Assembly (NCBI GenBank): GCA_965243385.1
Contig: CBDEUV010000001.1
Coordinates: 1-64,000 of the forward strand
DNA from: JANSYA01 sp965243385
GTDB lineage: Bacteria; Spirochaetota; Leptospiria; Leptospirales; Leptonemataceae
Length of the DNA stretch: 64,000 nucleotides
Direction: 5' to 3'
Shown here: positions 12,001 to 20,200 of the stretch, in pieces
Position numbering within the stretch: position 1 is the first letter of the stretch
How the letters are laid out: each line of letters starts with the position of its first letter
Made by a program: the position numbers and the translations under genes
Notes under the pieces: model-generated
The model's input: only the letters and a program-made list of their open reading frames with translations
Told to the model about the DNA's origin: nothing
Databases searched by the model: none

Positions 12001-12945
12001 GCTCGCGGCGTACGTCAGGCCGTAGCGTTTGTATTCGCCGTCAACGGTGCTGACGCGGATCTTCGAGATGCGACTGACCAGATTGGTTTCGCCGGTCCCG
12101 TCGAAGAACGACGTCCACACCGCACCGCCCGAATGCAGCACTTCATAGTCGAATTCGATTTTGCGGCCGCTGTATTCAATCGAAGCGATTTTGGGAATCT
12201 CGCGATTCCCGTAACGAGTATAATTGTATACGACCTTATTGGCGCTGTTGCGACCGCGCATCTCTTTCAACTGCCACTGCCTGATCGGCTGCACGCCCGG
12301 AGTGGCGTAATTGGCGGTTAGCACTTTTGCGTCGCTTGAGCCGCCGTAGACCAATACCCGGCCGTCGGCCAGATGCGCTTCGAAAGCGCAGGGAGCGCCC
12401 GCGCAGGAGCCGCCGGTCGGAACGATTTCGCTCCAGTCTTCGACCTGTTTGCTATAGGTCTGGCCGGACCAGTAGCCTGCGTCGTCCGAATAGTCCTGCC
12501 GCGCGACCAGCCGCATTCCGTCCAGGCACAGGCGGTCCGATGCATCGTAAGCGACGCCGGTGCGTTTACCGTCGACGGGGATGGTCTGCCCGCAGCGCGC
12601 GATTGCGGACAGGCCGCTGAGATTCCAGCCGACGCCCAGCGGTCCGCTGCCCGGCGCCTGACTGCTGTAGACCAGCGCCAGGGACGGCTGCAGGCCCTGA
12701 ATGCCGGGCGGTACACTAATCGGCACCTGAAAGGTCGCGGCGCCCGTCGGAGTACTCTGAAATTGCCCTCCGATCAGCCCGCCCGCGTTGCCGGAGCCGC
12801 CGGAGCTTGCCAGCGGTTTCGCGCCTGCCGCGAAGAGGGCCAGGGCCAGAACGGTCAGGCCGGCTATCGCGGGCGAAAGGCGGTCCCGTCGGAAGCGCGC
12901 TTTCGTTTTTCCGGCGCGTTTTTGTGAGAATAAAAATGTGTACAT
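6004..12945 (-). CDS. SpvB/FG-GAP/RHS-repeat giant exported protein, copy 2
   Basis: A complete protein of 2313 residues. The ATG at 12945 has an AGGG ribosome site five bases upstream. Order: export signal (hydrophobic about residues 26-43); SpvB domain with FQVPISVPPGIQGLQPSLAL (about 70-90) and GVGWNLSGLSAIARCGQ; seven FG-GAP-like repeats with GDFNGDGKTDFIRQ cores; YD-repeat shell; RHS core end YFNARYYDPALGSFLQPD. Inside the shell, about 1840-1915, are a transmembrane helix, a basic loop, the Tat-like NRRQFLRAP and a lipobox-like SLSMNCGSN with Cys1913. After the core comes a Gly-rich hydrophobic stretch (LLIIGGLIGGAVSAISYTV) and an unrecognised tip of about 130 residues ending RKRLFGEP. 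The next gene downstream is RHS copy 1, so there is no adjacent immunity gene. Export and shell architecture are well supported; toxin function is inference. Confidence 0.92.
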   Translation of the reverse strand: MYTFLFSQKRAGKTKARFRRDRLSPAIAGLTVLALALFAAGAKPLASSGGSGNAGGLIGGQFQSTPTGAATFQVPISVPPGIQGLQPSLALVYSSQAPGSGPLGVGWNLSGLSAIARCGQTIPVDGKRTGVAYDASDRLCLDGMRLVARQDYSDDAGYWSGQTYSKQVEDWSEIVPTGGSCAGAPCAFEAHLADGRVLVYGGSSDAKVLTANYATPGVQPIRQWQLKEMRGRNSANKVVYNYTRYGNREIPKIASIEYSGRKIEFDYEVLHSGGAVWTSFFDGTGETNLVSRISKIRVSTVDGEYKRYGLTYAASALSGRSQLKEITECAGSVCLDPISLKWHSESNPNATDGRFRVVHPSGAVYQSYLRFDPGANIIPGDFNGDGKTDFFRQEKGGADDDTRGTFSVYFSKGDGYFKIVSPGNGWARDPYQDLLRFDPGAKIIPGDYNGDGKTDFIRQEKGGWDNDEVGTFKVYFSKGDGYFNIVTPSGIEYQRHLRSDNGANIIPGDYNGDGKTDFIRQEKGGWDNDTVTSFAVYFSRGDGYFDIVRPGANQTDDPYQDWLRADPGAIIHPGDFNGDGMTDFIRQEDGGWATLDHANTFSVYLSKGDGTFDIVIPSNNGIVNDPEYSDVNDRFQGGSWMHPDFAKLILGDFNGDGKTDFIRQPVIPLGDGDPRSSIGVYLSIGNGDFRFFSDRALNLSVYNGSHLIPLDYNGDGRTDFLRREWDTENAPDTIDDERDAFYVYVSRGDGFFDQYLPSGNAYQSYLDGNEGVFLIPGDYDGDGRSDFLRQEHSRWDDDTSGTFQVYFAAKNAFEQPDDTLAEIQQGTIRHMLSYRRLSSYNATAGGSYDSTSRPFRNALPVLQHYIRTVPSATSAGTAVQTLHREYTYTGATIDASGRGFQGFQQVTTIAEQEGQKITETYAGRYPFAGRVQKRTVRDFTSNALIHETTNDWQTLPGTANRSFGVQVASSVRSEVFGTQSAKTLTTTTDIAYDSLGNPSLVSENDGDRTRQTCTLYRNDTAQKRPGPAYRVTQGEGCSVSGDSCSCSTAFTVVESEHDSNHNITARKEYDDTRDAWLTTTYAYDSYGNRTQTTLPQGGVETIQYESTYNTYPATITSSGDGKSFVQSLSFDARHGTPARIVDENGVATEYEYDAFGREISVSKTAPGGQLTQLQSHSFSREGDLLANGLYLQTSQIAQTWDRSSLVARKTYTDGLGRESRQETGSGSERIIGRRVYDPNGQMVRRSNPHRASETPLWTDYEFNNQRRPVRVSQPSGAVTTITHGSGGGCAAHEVAATTVTTGTAGGGAGRHAVRCENARGKVTRVVMQDPTTNATTTQTFTLDALDRVTAVADGQSSTTIQLDSLGRKTQVISSDRGTTTFVYNAQGLLVTQSQNGEDQSFEYDGLARETRRTFRDGSSVELSYDDPAFAGSQGRLTRAIARSSDGSETSRREFSYAADGEPAVATLVMDGGSGGTHVMGYQNDPLGRPQSIQYPGGRVACYAYNAQGFLADIKVAAGDCADSQAQSFAAYSDHTAFGQPERVVYGNGVASDFTYDDLGRVQFFKTLDSDGAALIDQQYSWTALGEVDAIDDLAGTDDVDYSYNGFGYLTRAVGPYGDLRYEYNPAGNLTNKAGTIITYAGSRPTVATRIEAEIGQGGVTFHSLEQTLSYDVHGNVTARRNNHGGDSFDYVYDGRYQIKQIAKNGTQAGLYEYDASGQRVKKIDGNGNETVYVSPELEISRFTDGRVLTTEYIQGPAGRIAAISNETNPTALLHGSPASHALQAQMYTTGSMSGVAGFLNHTTMAYVRTPSVAATARALLWALAVTAVIMASLVYALRAARRRGLIKRILTGLAAAKALDAYPALQSRLQHLATAPLSPAERRENVYNYNRRQFLRAPATLLAITMLSLSMNCGSNAGTAKFAIAPPGSEMFAFNFLLGPGGNGYGYPEAGTFYFQYNQVGSTSLVTDDAGKQAAYTVYKPFGEVYQDASDGRDIFRGKFNNNEYDRDGEVYYFNARYYDPALGSFLQPDTLAFGTNDYHPAALNRYAFSGNNPVTYSDPGGNLFWIPLLIIGGLIGGAVSAISYTVLALIDGSFNWKDFGINLGIGILGGVLGAGISGGLTIALTHAAARATLSIVRQGLQFAATYLAPMLGSSIEAFFGATVIQQLEKGTIDWGQVVTETLVGGAGGLIGIRKYGRASLPSRATLPDGRVGQVVDGQHFSPSRMRGDFREVASQVDAKSGWTVSTLVPGPGRGSINRAFGRVGFQFRNDSVGSVYNLTFGNSVYETLLTSGWTAALEGAGEDLRKRLFGEP

Positions 12946-13035
12946 GAATCCCTGCCTGCGTGTAGCAGCGGCGAGGGTTCATTGCGGCTCCATAATTCTC
13001 AAGTCTGGACTCCGCGGCTTTATTAGAAAACCATT

Positions 13036-13060
13036 AGAGTCTCCTGTATGAGGAGAGTTT
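13036..13060 (-). promoter_or_regulatory. Upstream element of RHS copy 2
   Basis: On the plus strand the element is AGAGTCTCCTGTATGAGGAG followed by AGTTT, preceded eight bases earlier by TTAGAAAA. The same arrangement (TTAGAAAA, a short gap, CTCTCCT...GGGGAGTTT) occurs before RHS copy 3. It lies about 90 bases upstream of the start codon of copy 2. It can fold as a short imperfect hairpin, or serve as a protein site. Confidence 0.4.
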
Positions 13061-13082
13061 GAGTGGTCCTCGAGACAGAATT

Positions 13083-13108
13083 ACCCGCCAGGCGCGAACC
13101 GGGCGGGT
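13083..13108 (-). terminator. Stem-loop just after the TrmO-like gene
   Basis: ACCCGCC and GGCGGGT form a perfect 7-bp stem with a 12-base loop, starting seven bases after the TGA of the TrmO-like gene. No T-run follows, so intrinsic termination is plausible but not certain. Confidence 0.4.
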
Positions 13109-13114
13109 GAAATA

Positions 13115-13582
13115 TCACCAGTAATCGCGCATCAGTTCCGTACTCCAGCCGGGCTGACGCACTTCGCTGACGGGCAGAAATTCACGCATGAGTGGTTTGA
13201 TGTCGAGCACGGGCGTGCCGTCGATGCCGTCGAAGCGCCGCACGTGAATGGTACGTTCGGCGACATCCACGTGATCGATTTCGACGATTGTCGCGCCCAG
13301 GCGATTGGGGCGGGCTTTCTTGCGTTGCGCGAAGATGCCGACTTTGGGCCAGGTGGTGTTTTCGCGCGGATGGTCCGAGCCGGTAACGATTTCGTTTTCG
13401 GACTGCATGTGAAAATAGTAGATGATTTCGAGATGCGAAAAATCGTCCATCCCCGCCAGCGATTCCGCGGGCACGTGAGACTCGAGAACGATGCGAGTGG
13501 GAACGCGACCCCAGTCGTCGTCCTCATCTATAGATTTGCGCGAGTTGTGAGCAGTGGCGATCGGCTTCAGCAGAATATTCAT
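13115..13582 (-). CDS. TrmO-like (UPF0066/TsaA) tRNA methyltransferase
   Basis: A 155-residue protein with the family core: VGIFAQRKKARPNRLGATIV (about residues 81-100) and the DGIDGTPVLDIKPL block (about 118-131). In E. coli TrmO methylates N6-threonylcarbamoyladenosine at position 37 of tRNA-Thr, using SAM, in the cytosol. The protein is shorter than E. coli TrmO but close to the single-domain UPF0066 length. It lies 38 bases downstream of msrA on the same strand, between two giant RHS genes. The fold assignment is sound; the exact tRNA substrate is by analogy. Confidence 0.8.
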   Translation of the reverse strand: MNILLKPIATAHNSRKSIDEDDDWGRVPTRIVLESHVPAESLAGMDDFSHLEIIYYFHMQSENEIVTGSDHPRENTTWPKVGIFAQRKKARPNRLGATIVEIDHVDVAERTIHVRRFDGIDGTPVLDIKPLMREFLPVSEVRQPGWSTELMRDYW

Positions 13583-13619
13583 GAATATCGATTAGACGGT
13601 TGAGACCTCCCCGGAGTTC

Positions 13620-14171
13620 TCAACCCGCCTTCAGTTTGTCCGCGAAGACCGTCTTGAATTTCTCCAGCTTGGGCCGAATGCCGAACAGGCAGTACGGCTG
13701 ATTCGGATGGTCGTTGTAGTAGTTCTGGTGATAGCCTTCGGCCGGGTAATAATTGATCAGCGGGCTGATCTCGGTCACGATCGGATCTTCCCAGGCGCCG
13801 GACTGGTCCAGCTCGCTCTTGATCTGTTCGGCGAGTTTCTGCTGCTCTTCGTCGTGATAGTAAACGACCGAGCGATATTGGGGTCCCACGTCGTTGCCCT
13901 GGCGGTTCAGGGTCGTCGGGTCGTGGGTCTTAAAAAATACTTCGAGTAATTCAAGATAGCTGATCTGTGCCGGATCGAAGGTCAGGCGCACGACTTCCGC
14001 ATGCCCGGTTCCTTTGCCGCAGACTTCCTGATACGTCGGATTCTCGACGTGGCCGCCGGAGTAACCCGACTCGACGCCCGTGACGCCTTTGAGATTCTGA
14101 AAGACCGCTTCCGTACACCAGAAGCAGCCGTTGCCGAAAGTGGCGGTATTTGCGGGGGCCTGTGCGCTCAT
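13620..14171 (-). CDS. msrA: Peptide methionine-S-sulfoxide reductase MsrA
   Basis: A 183-residue protein of normal MsrA length. The active-site motif GCFWCTEAVF is at about residues 15-24, with the catalytic Cys in GCFW. SGYSGGHVENPTYQEVC, GHAEVV and the TLNRQGNDVGPQYRSVVYY block are all present. MsrA reduces methionine-S-sulfoxide in proteins, with thioredoxin as the usual electron donor. There is no signal peptide, so it acts in the cytosol. It lies 58 bases after the stop of RHS copy 3 and just before the TrmO-like gene, all on the same strand, and may be co-transcribed. Confidence 0.95.
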   Translation of the reverse strand: MSAQAPANTATFGNGCFWCTEAVFQNLKGVTGVESGYSGGHVENPTYQEVCGKGTGHAEVVRLTFDPAQISYLELLEVFFKTHDPTTLNRQGNDVGPQYRSVVYYHDEEQQKLAEQIKSELDQSGAWEDPIVTEISPLINYYPAEGYHQNYYNDHPNQPYCLFGIRPKLEKFKTVFADKLKAG

Positions 14172-14228
14172 ACTTACAGCATAAGCGCGCCAGGCCTCCG
14201 CGTCAGGTAGTTTTTGGGGCGAGGGGAC

Positions 14229-17200
14229 TTACTGGAAGGCCGCCCAACCTCCCAATTTCACCACTGATTTGGCTCCGGCTCTCATGAAGAACGATTTCAC
14301 ACCCAGATCGTATACATTGCCGCCGAAATCGATGACAGTGGTCCAGGGCATATCGTCAATGATGGCCTCGACGAATAATTCATTCGACCCACTTACCCGC
14401 GCACCGCTCGCCGTCGCAGGCGTCAGGAATTGAGCGGTCACGGATCCGTGCTCTGTCGCCTCGATGGCCGTCTTGTTCCCGATGTTCGTATTCGCCTTCC
14501 GGCCCTTAAAGATCCCGCGCACATTAAAAACGCCGGCGGCCGCGCCGATTCCAGTTTGCAGGCCGACGCTTTCCCAATCAACGCGCCCGTCGTTTTCCAC
14601 GGCCGAGAGAATCGTTGAAGATACGAAGGACTCAACGGCGCCGCCGATTATGGGCGCGAGGAACTGCATCGAGGTCCTGATCACGCTCTGCGCAATTTGC
14701 GATGTGACTCTGGCCGCGAGGCTTGTGGCCATTGCGGTCAGTCCGCCGGTCACTCCCGCACCCAGTGCGCCTGCCAGTGCGCCGATTCCAAAGTTGATGA
14801 GCAGCCCCTCCCAGCTGAAGTCGCCATTCACGAGGGCCGTCACCGTATAGGTCACCGCGCTGACCGTTCCTCCGAGGAGCGCGCCGAAAAACAGCAGCGG
14901 CAGCCAGAACAGGTTCCCCCCGGGGTCGGAGTAGCTTATCGGATTATTCCCGGAGAAGGCGTAACGATTCAGAGCCGCCGCGTGGTCGCCGTTCGATCCG
15001 AAGGTGAGTTCGTCCGCCTGCAGAAATCCGCCGGTCAGGGGATCGTAGTAGCGCGCGTTGAAATAGTGCACGTCGCTGTCGCGGTCGTATTCGTTATTGT
15101 TGAATTTCCCGCGAAAGACGTCCCGACCGTCGCTGGCCTCTTCGTCGATTTCACCGAAAGGTTTGTAGACCGCGCGCGCGACCATCGCCCCCGCGGAGTC
15201 TGTGACCAGACTGGTCGAGCCGACCTGGTTGTACTGGAAATAGTGCGTCCCTTCTTCGGGATAGCCGTAGCCGTTGCCTCCCGGGCCGAGCACGAAATTG
15301 AACGCGAACAGACCGCTGCCGGGCGGGGCGATCGTGAAATTCGAGGCGCCGCTATTCGAACCGCACTGCATGCTCATGGCAAGCATGGTCGCGACCAGCA
15401 CGGGCGCGGGCCAGCGCAGCAGTCGTCTGCGGCGATGGTATGCGTCCGCGCCTTCACCCGCCGTGGCGAAGGCCAGCAGGCCGTCGCTCAGGGCCGCGTT
15501 GCGCGGCCGGATCGCGTACGCCAGACGCATCGCGACCATGGCGCGCAGGCGCCCGAGCCAGCTGCGGTTGCGCGCGGTGCGCAGCATATAGATCGCGAAG
15601 GCCAGAATCGTCGCGGTGGTGGCGAGCGCCCATAAGAACGCGCGAGCGGTCGCGGCGATGGACGGCGTGCGAACATACGCCATCGTCGTGTGATACAGAA
15701 AGCCGGAGATACCCGCGACGCTGCTCGTATTGTACATTTGCGCCTGGAGCGCGTGAGTCGCCGGTGTTCCGTGAATCAACGCGGTGGAGCTGGTGCCTTC
15801 CGTTACGGCGGCGATGCGCCCGGAGGCCCCCTGAACATATTCGGTCGTCAGCAGGCGGCCGTCGTTGAAGCGCGTGATTTCCAGTTCGCGATTTACGTAA
15901 ATGGTTTCGTTTTGTCCCCCGTCGACTTTTCGAATGCGATCCCCCGCGGCGTCGTATTCGTATTGCCCGGCCTGGACGCCGTCCTTCGCGATCGTCTGGA
16001 TTTTGTGCTGCGCGTTGTATACGAAATCGTAGCGGCCCCGGGCCGATTCGCGACCGTTGGTTCCGGTTTCGCGCAGAATCACGTTGCCGTGAGCGTCGTA
16101 GTCCAGATTGAGCCCGTTCGAGCCGGTATCCAGCCGGCTGCCAGCGTACTGAAAGCTCAGCTGGCCTTTGCGGGTCAGGTTCCCCTGCGGATTATAATCG
16201 TAGGTGACGTCGCCGGACGGGAGGCCCGTGGCGCTCTTCAGATATCCGTAGGCGTCATAGGTGTAATCGACGTTGGTATTCGCGGCGAAGTCCTGGACGC
16301 GGTCGACTTCGTGCAGCGCGGTCCAGTAGTAGCGCTGATTGAGCAGGTCGCCGTTCTGACTGTCGACGGTATGAACCGTCTCGACTCGATGGAACGCGTC
16401 GTAGGTGAAATCGGTTTCGACTCCGTTGCCGTAGACGATGCGACCGGGCTGCCCGGCGGCCGTGTAATTCGAATAGGTCGCGAAATCTTCCGCCTGCGGA
16501 TCGTCGCAGTCGCCGGTCGCTCCGCGAATGCTTTCGAGAAAGCCTGCGGCGTCCCGTTCGTAACAGGCGATGCGGCCGCTGGGATAGTGCACCCGGTGCA
16601 CGCGTCCCTGCGGATCGTTTTCGTAGCGCATGGCGAACGATCCGCCCGCACCACCGTTCAAAATCAGGCTGACCACGGCGGGTTTGCCGTCTGTGCCGTA
16701 GGAATACTCGCGGCGGCTCAACTCGGTGCTGCCGTCGGAAGCCTTCATGATCGCCGCGGTCATGCGTCCCTGGCCGCCGGCGTTTGCGGAGGCGTCATAT
16801 TGAAATTCGGCGACACTGCCGTCATGATAGGTGACGCTCGTGCGACGCTCGAACGCGTCGAAGGCGTACGTTCGAACTTCGCCGTTGATGGTTTCGGTCG
16901 CCAGCAGGCCGGCTGCGTTGTAGGCGTAGTCGATCGTTCCGCGCTCGCTGCTGGTGAAACGTTTGCGGCGTCCCAGGCTGTCGAGGTCGATCACGGTCGT
17001 GGACTGGCCGTCGCTCGCGCCGCGCAGTCGATCGAGCGAGTCCAGAGTGAATGTCTGGACGGTCTGCGTGCCCGCGGTGGTGTCGGCGATCTTCAGTTTT
17101 TCGGTTTTGCTCCGGCCGTTCTGGCAGCGGACGGCGTTGCGGCCCGCGCCGCCGGTCGTAGCCGCGGTGACCCGCATCTGATGGGCTTCGCACAGGTCGT

Positions 17201-20200
17201 CACCCACGCCGTAGCTGACAGCGGTGGTCGCGCCGCCGGGTCGCGCGATTTGCGAGACGCGGTGCCGGCGGTTGTATGTGTAGTTCGTCCATTGCGCCGT
17301 CTGGCCGGAGCCGTGGGGGTTCGATTCGCGAAGCATGTCGCCCCGCGGGCTGAATTCTCGTAACTGGCGCTGAAGATTGGAAGCGGCCCCGCGCTCCTGA
17401 CTGAGTTCACGCCCCAGGCCGTCGTATATTTTCGCGTCGATGCCGACGGCGCCGGCGGACCAGCTCTGTTTGATCTGCGACCTGTGTTCGTACAGACCGC
17501 TCGTGGTTAAGTCGCCGACGCGGGAATAGCTGTGCGATTGGACTTCGACGACGGCGCCCGAAGAAGATTCAGGGTTCGTGCGGCGAATCGCGGTCAGTCG
17601 GCCGAAATCATCGTACTCCCACTCGGTGACCGCGTCGTTTTCGTCCGATTCGCGGCGCATTAGACCGTGGCGCGGATCGTAATCCTGTTCGCGCGTGAGG
17701 GTTACGCCCCCGGCGCTCGTTTCGATCGTTGCGGGATAAGTTTGATAGACCGAATCGTAGACGGTGACTTCTTGCGCGCCGGTGGGGAGGATCGTCTTCT
17801 TGCGGTTGCCCTCGGCGTCGTACTCGTAAGTCGTTTCCAGCCAGACTCCGAGCGTGTCGTCGTATTCCCGCCGGACCTGCACCTTGCCCGCGGGATTGTG
17901 GGTGAATTGGGTATCGGAAAGCAGCCCGGTGCATGAGCAGCTGTTGTTGCTCGCGCTGCAGTTCGTGCCCTGCCTGATTCTGGTGACACCGGGCATCGAA
18001 GGGAAGGGGCCTGAGCCGCCGACATCCGCGAATTCCGAACAGGTATCGAGTCCCTGGCCGCCGTCGGTTTCGGACAGCAGGACAATATTGCCGCGATCGT
18101 CGTACTGCATGTCGGCGGTGATGGTCTGGATTCCGTTGCCTGCGTGGCGATTCTCGACTTTGCGGGTCAGTGCGGGCGAGAGCGAAGCAGGGGCGGCGCC
18201 GGGCGTGGTGACCCAGTCGAAGGTCTCGTGCGAAGTCGTGAGCAGATGGTTAAACGGCGAAACGTATTTCGACTTCACCCGACCCGAGAGCGGGTATTCA
18301 TGATAAAAGTCGGTGATGATGCGCTCGCCTTCTTCGGGGGCCTGGACCGATTCCCGCTGGAAGCCCTGGAATCCGCGACCACCGCTATGCAGAGTCGCGC
18401 CGGAATAATAATAGCTGCGGTTCACTGTTTGCAGATAGGTGCCTGTCGCCCCGGCGGTCGGCACGCTGCGCTGGTAGCTCAGAAGAACGGGCAGGGGCGC
18501 GCGGAAGCCCCGGTAGCCCGCCGGGAAAGCGGTGGCGCCGTTCGGATTGTAATCCGACAGGCGGCGGTAGCCGAAGGCGTGTTTCACCGGTCCCTGCTGG
18601 ATTTCTTTGACCGTATCGAGCGGCGCCTGGCCCGCTTCGGACGAGGCGAAGTAGATGCCGAAGCTGAGGGAGAGGTCGTCGTCCCAGCCGCCCCATTCCT
18701 GGCGGATGAAATCGGAGCGACCGTCCCCGTCGAAATCGCCGGGAATCAAATTCGTGCCGGGATCGTGTCGCAGCCAGTCCTGGTAATGATCGCCCGGGCC
18801 GTCGTTTCCGGGCGCGCGAACGTCGAAGTATCCATCGCCGCGCGAAATATAGATTTTAAACGAGTTGCTGAAGTTATTGTCCCAGGCGCCGTGTTCCTGA
18901 CGGATGAAATCCGTACGCCCGTCGCCGTTATAGTCTAAGGTGATGATCTTCGCGCCGGGGTCGGCCCGCAACCAGTCCTGGTAGGCGTCGTAATAAGCCG
19001 GATTGCCAGGCGAAACGATGTGGAAGTGGCCGTTGCCTTTCGAGAGATAGACCTGAAAGGACCCCACGAAGTCGTCGTCCATAGCGCCTTTTTCCTGGCG
19101 CAGAAAGTCGGTTTTGCCGTCGCCGTTGAAATCGCCGGTGATGATATTCGCGCCGGGATCGAAGCGCAGCAAATCCTGAAATGGATCGCCCAGCACGTTG
19201 TTCTGTCCGGGCGTTACAATTTGAAAATTGGTGCCGTTTTCAATCGACAGATAGACCTGAAAGGAATCGACGCGATCGTCGTCGCGATGGCCTTTTTCCT
19301 GGCGGATAAAGTCGGTTTTGCCGTCGCCGTTGAAGTCGCCGGGAATGATATTGGCGCCTTCGTCGAAGCGCAGCATATCCTGGAAGGGGTCGCCCGCGAC
19401 GTTTTCGCCGGGCCGGTGGATGTCGAAATAACCCGTGCGGTCTCCCCGGGACAGGTAGATTGCGAAGGTCGTTATATAATCGCCGTCCCAGCCGTTTTTC
19501 TCCTGGCGGATAAAGTCGGTGTTGCCGTCGCCGTTGTAGTCGCCCGGGATAATGATCGCACCGTCGTCGGAGCGCAACCAGTGCTGGTAATCGTCTCCAT
19601 AGACATTATTGCCCGGCTCTTTCCAGGTGAAGTTGCCGTCCCCGTTCGAATAGTAGACCCGAAAGGTGCTGATGGAATCGCCGTCCCAGTGCGCCCTTTC
19701 CTGGCGAATAAAATCGGTCATGCCGTCGCCGTCGAAATCGCCGGGAATAATATGTGCGCCCGGATCGTAACGCAGCCAGTCCTGGAAGGGATCGAGGTGG
19801 CGATTTTCGCCCGGCCAGCGTACATCGAACTGGCCGTTCCCGAGCGAAAGATATACGGCGAAGCTCCCGATGAAATCGTCATCCATGCCGCCTTTTTCCT
19901 GGCGGATAAAATCGGTCCGGCCGTCGCCGTTGAAATCGCCCGGGATAATATTCACGCCGGGATCGAAACGCAGCAGGTTCTGGTATTCGCCGCCGTTGGG
20001 CCATACCGGTCGAAACGTTCCGTCCAGAGTCGGCTGATCGTTCCAGCTGACGTCGATCGGATCCAGACAAACGCCGGCGGCGTCGCATTCCTGCACGCGG
20101 GTGAGGCGCTTGCGTTTGCGCATGACGCCGGTTTCATAGCTAAGGCGATAGTTCTTGTAGTTGGGATTCCCGGTCGTGCTGATGTGAATGGCTTCGATTT

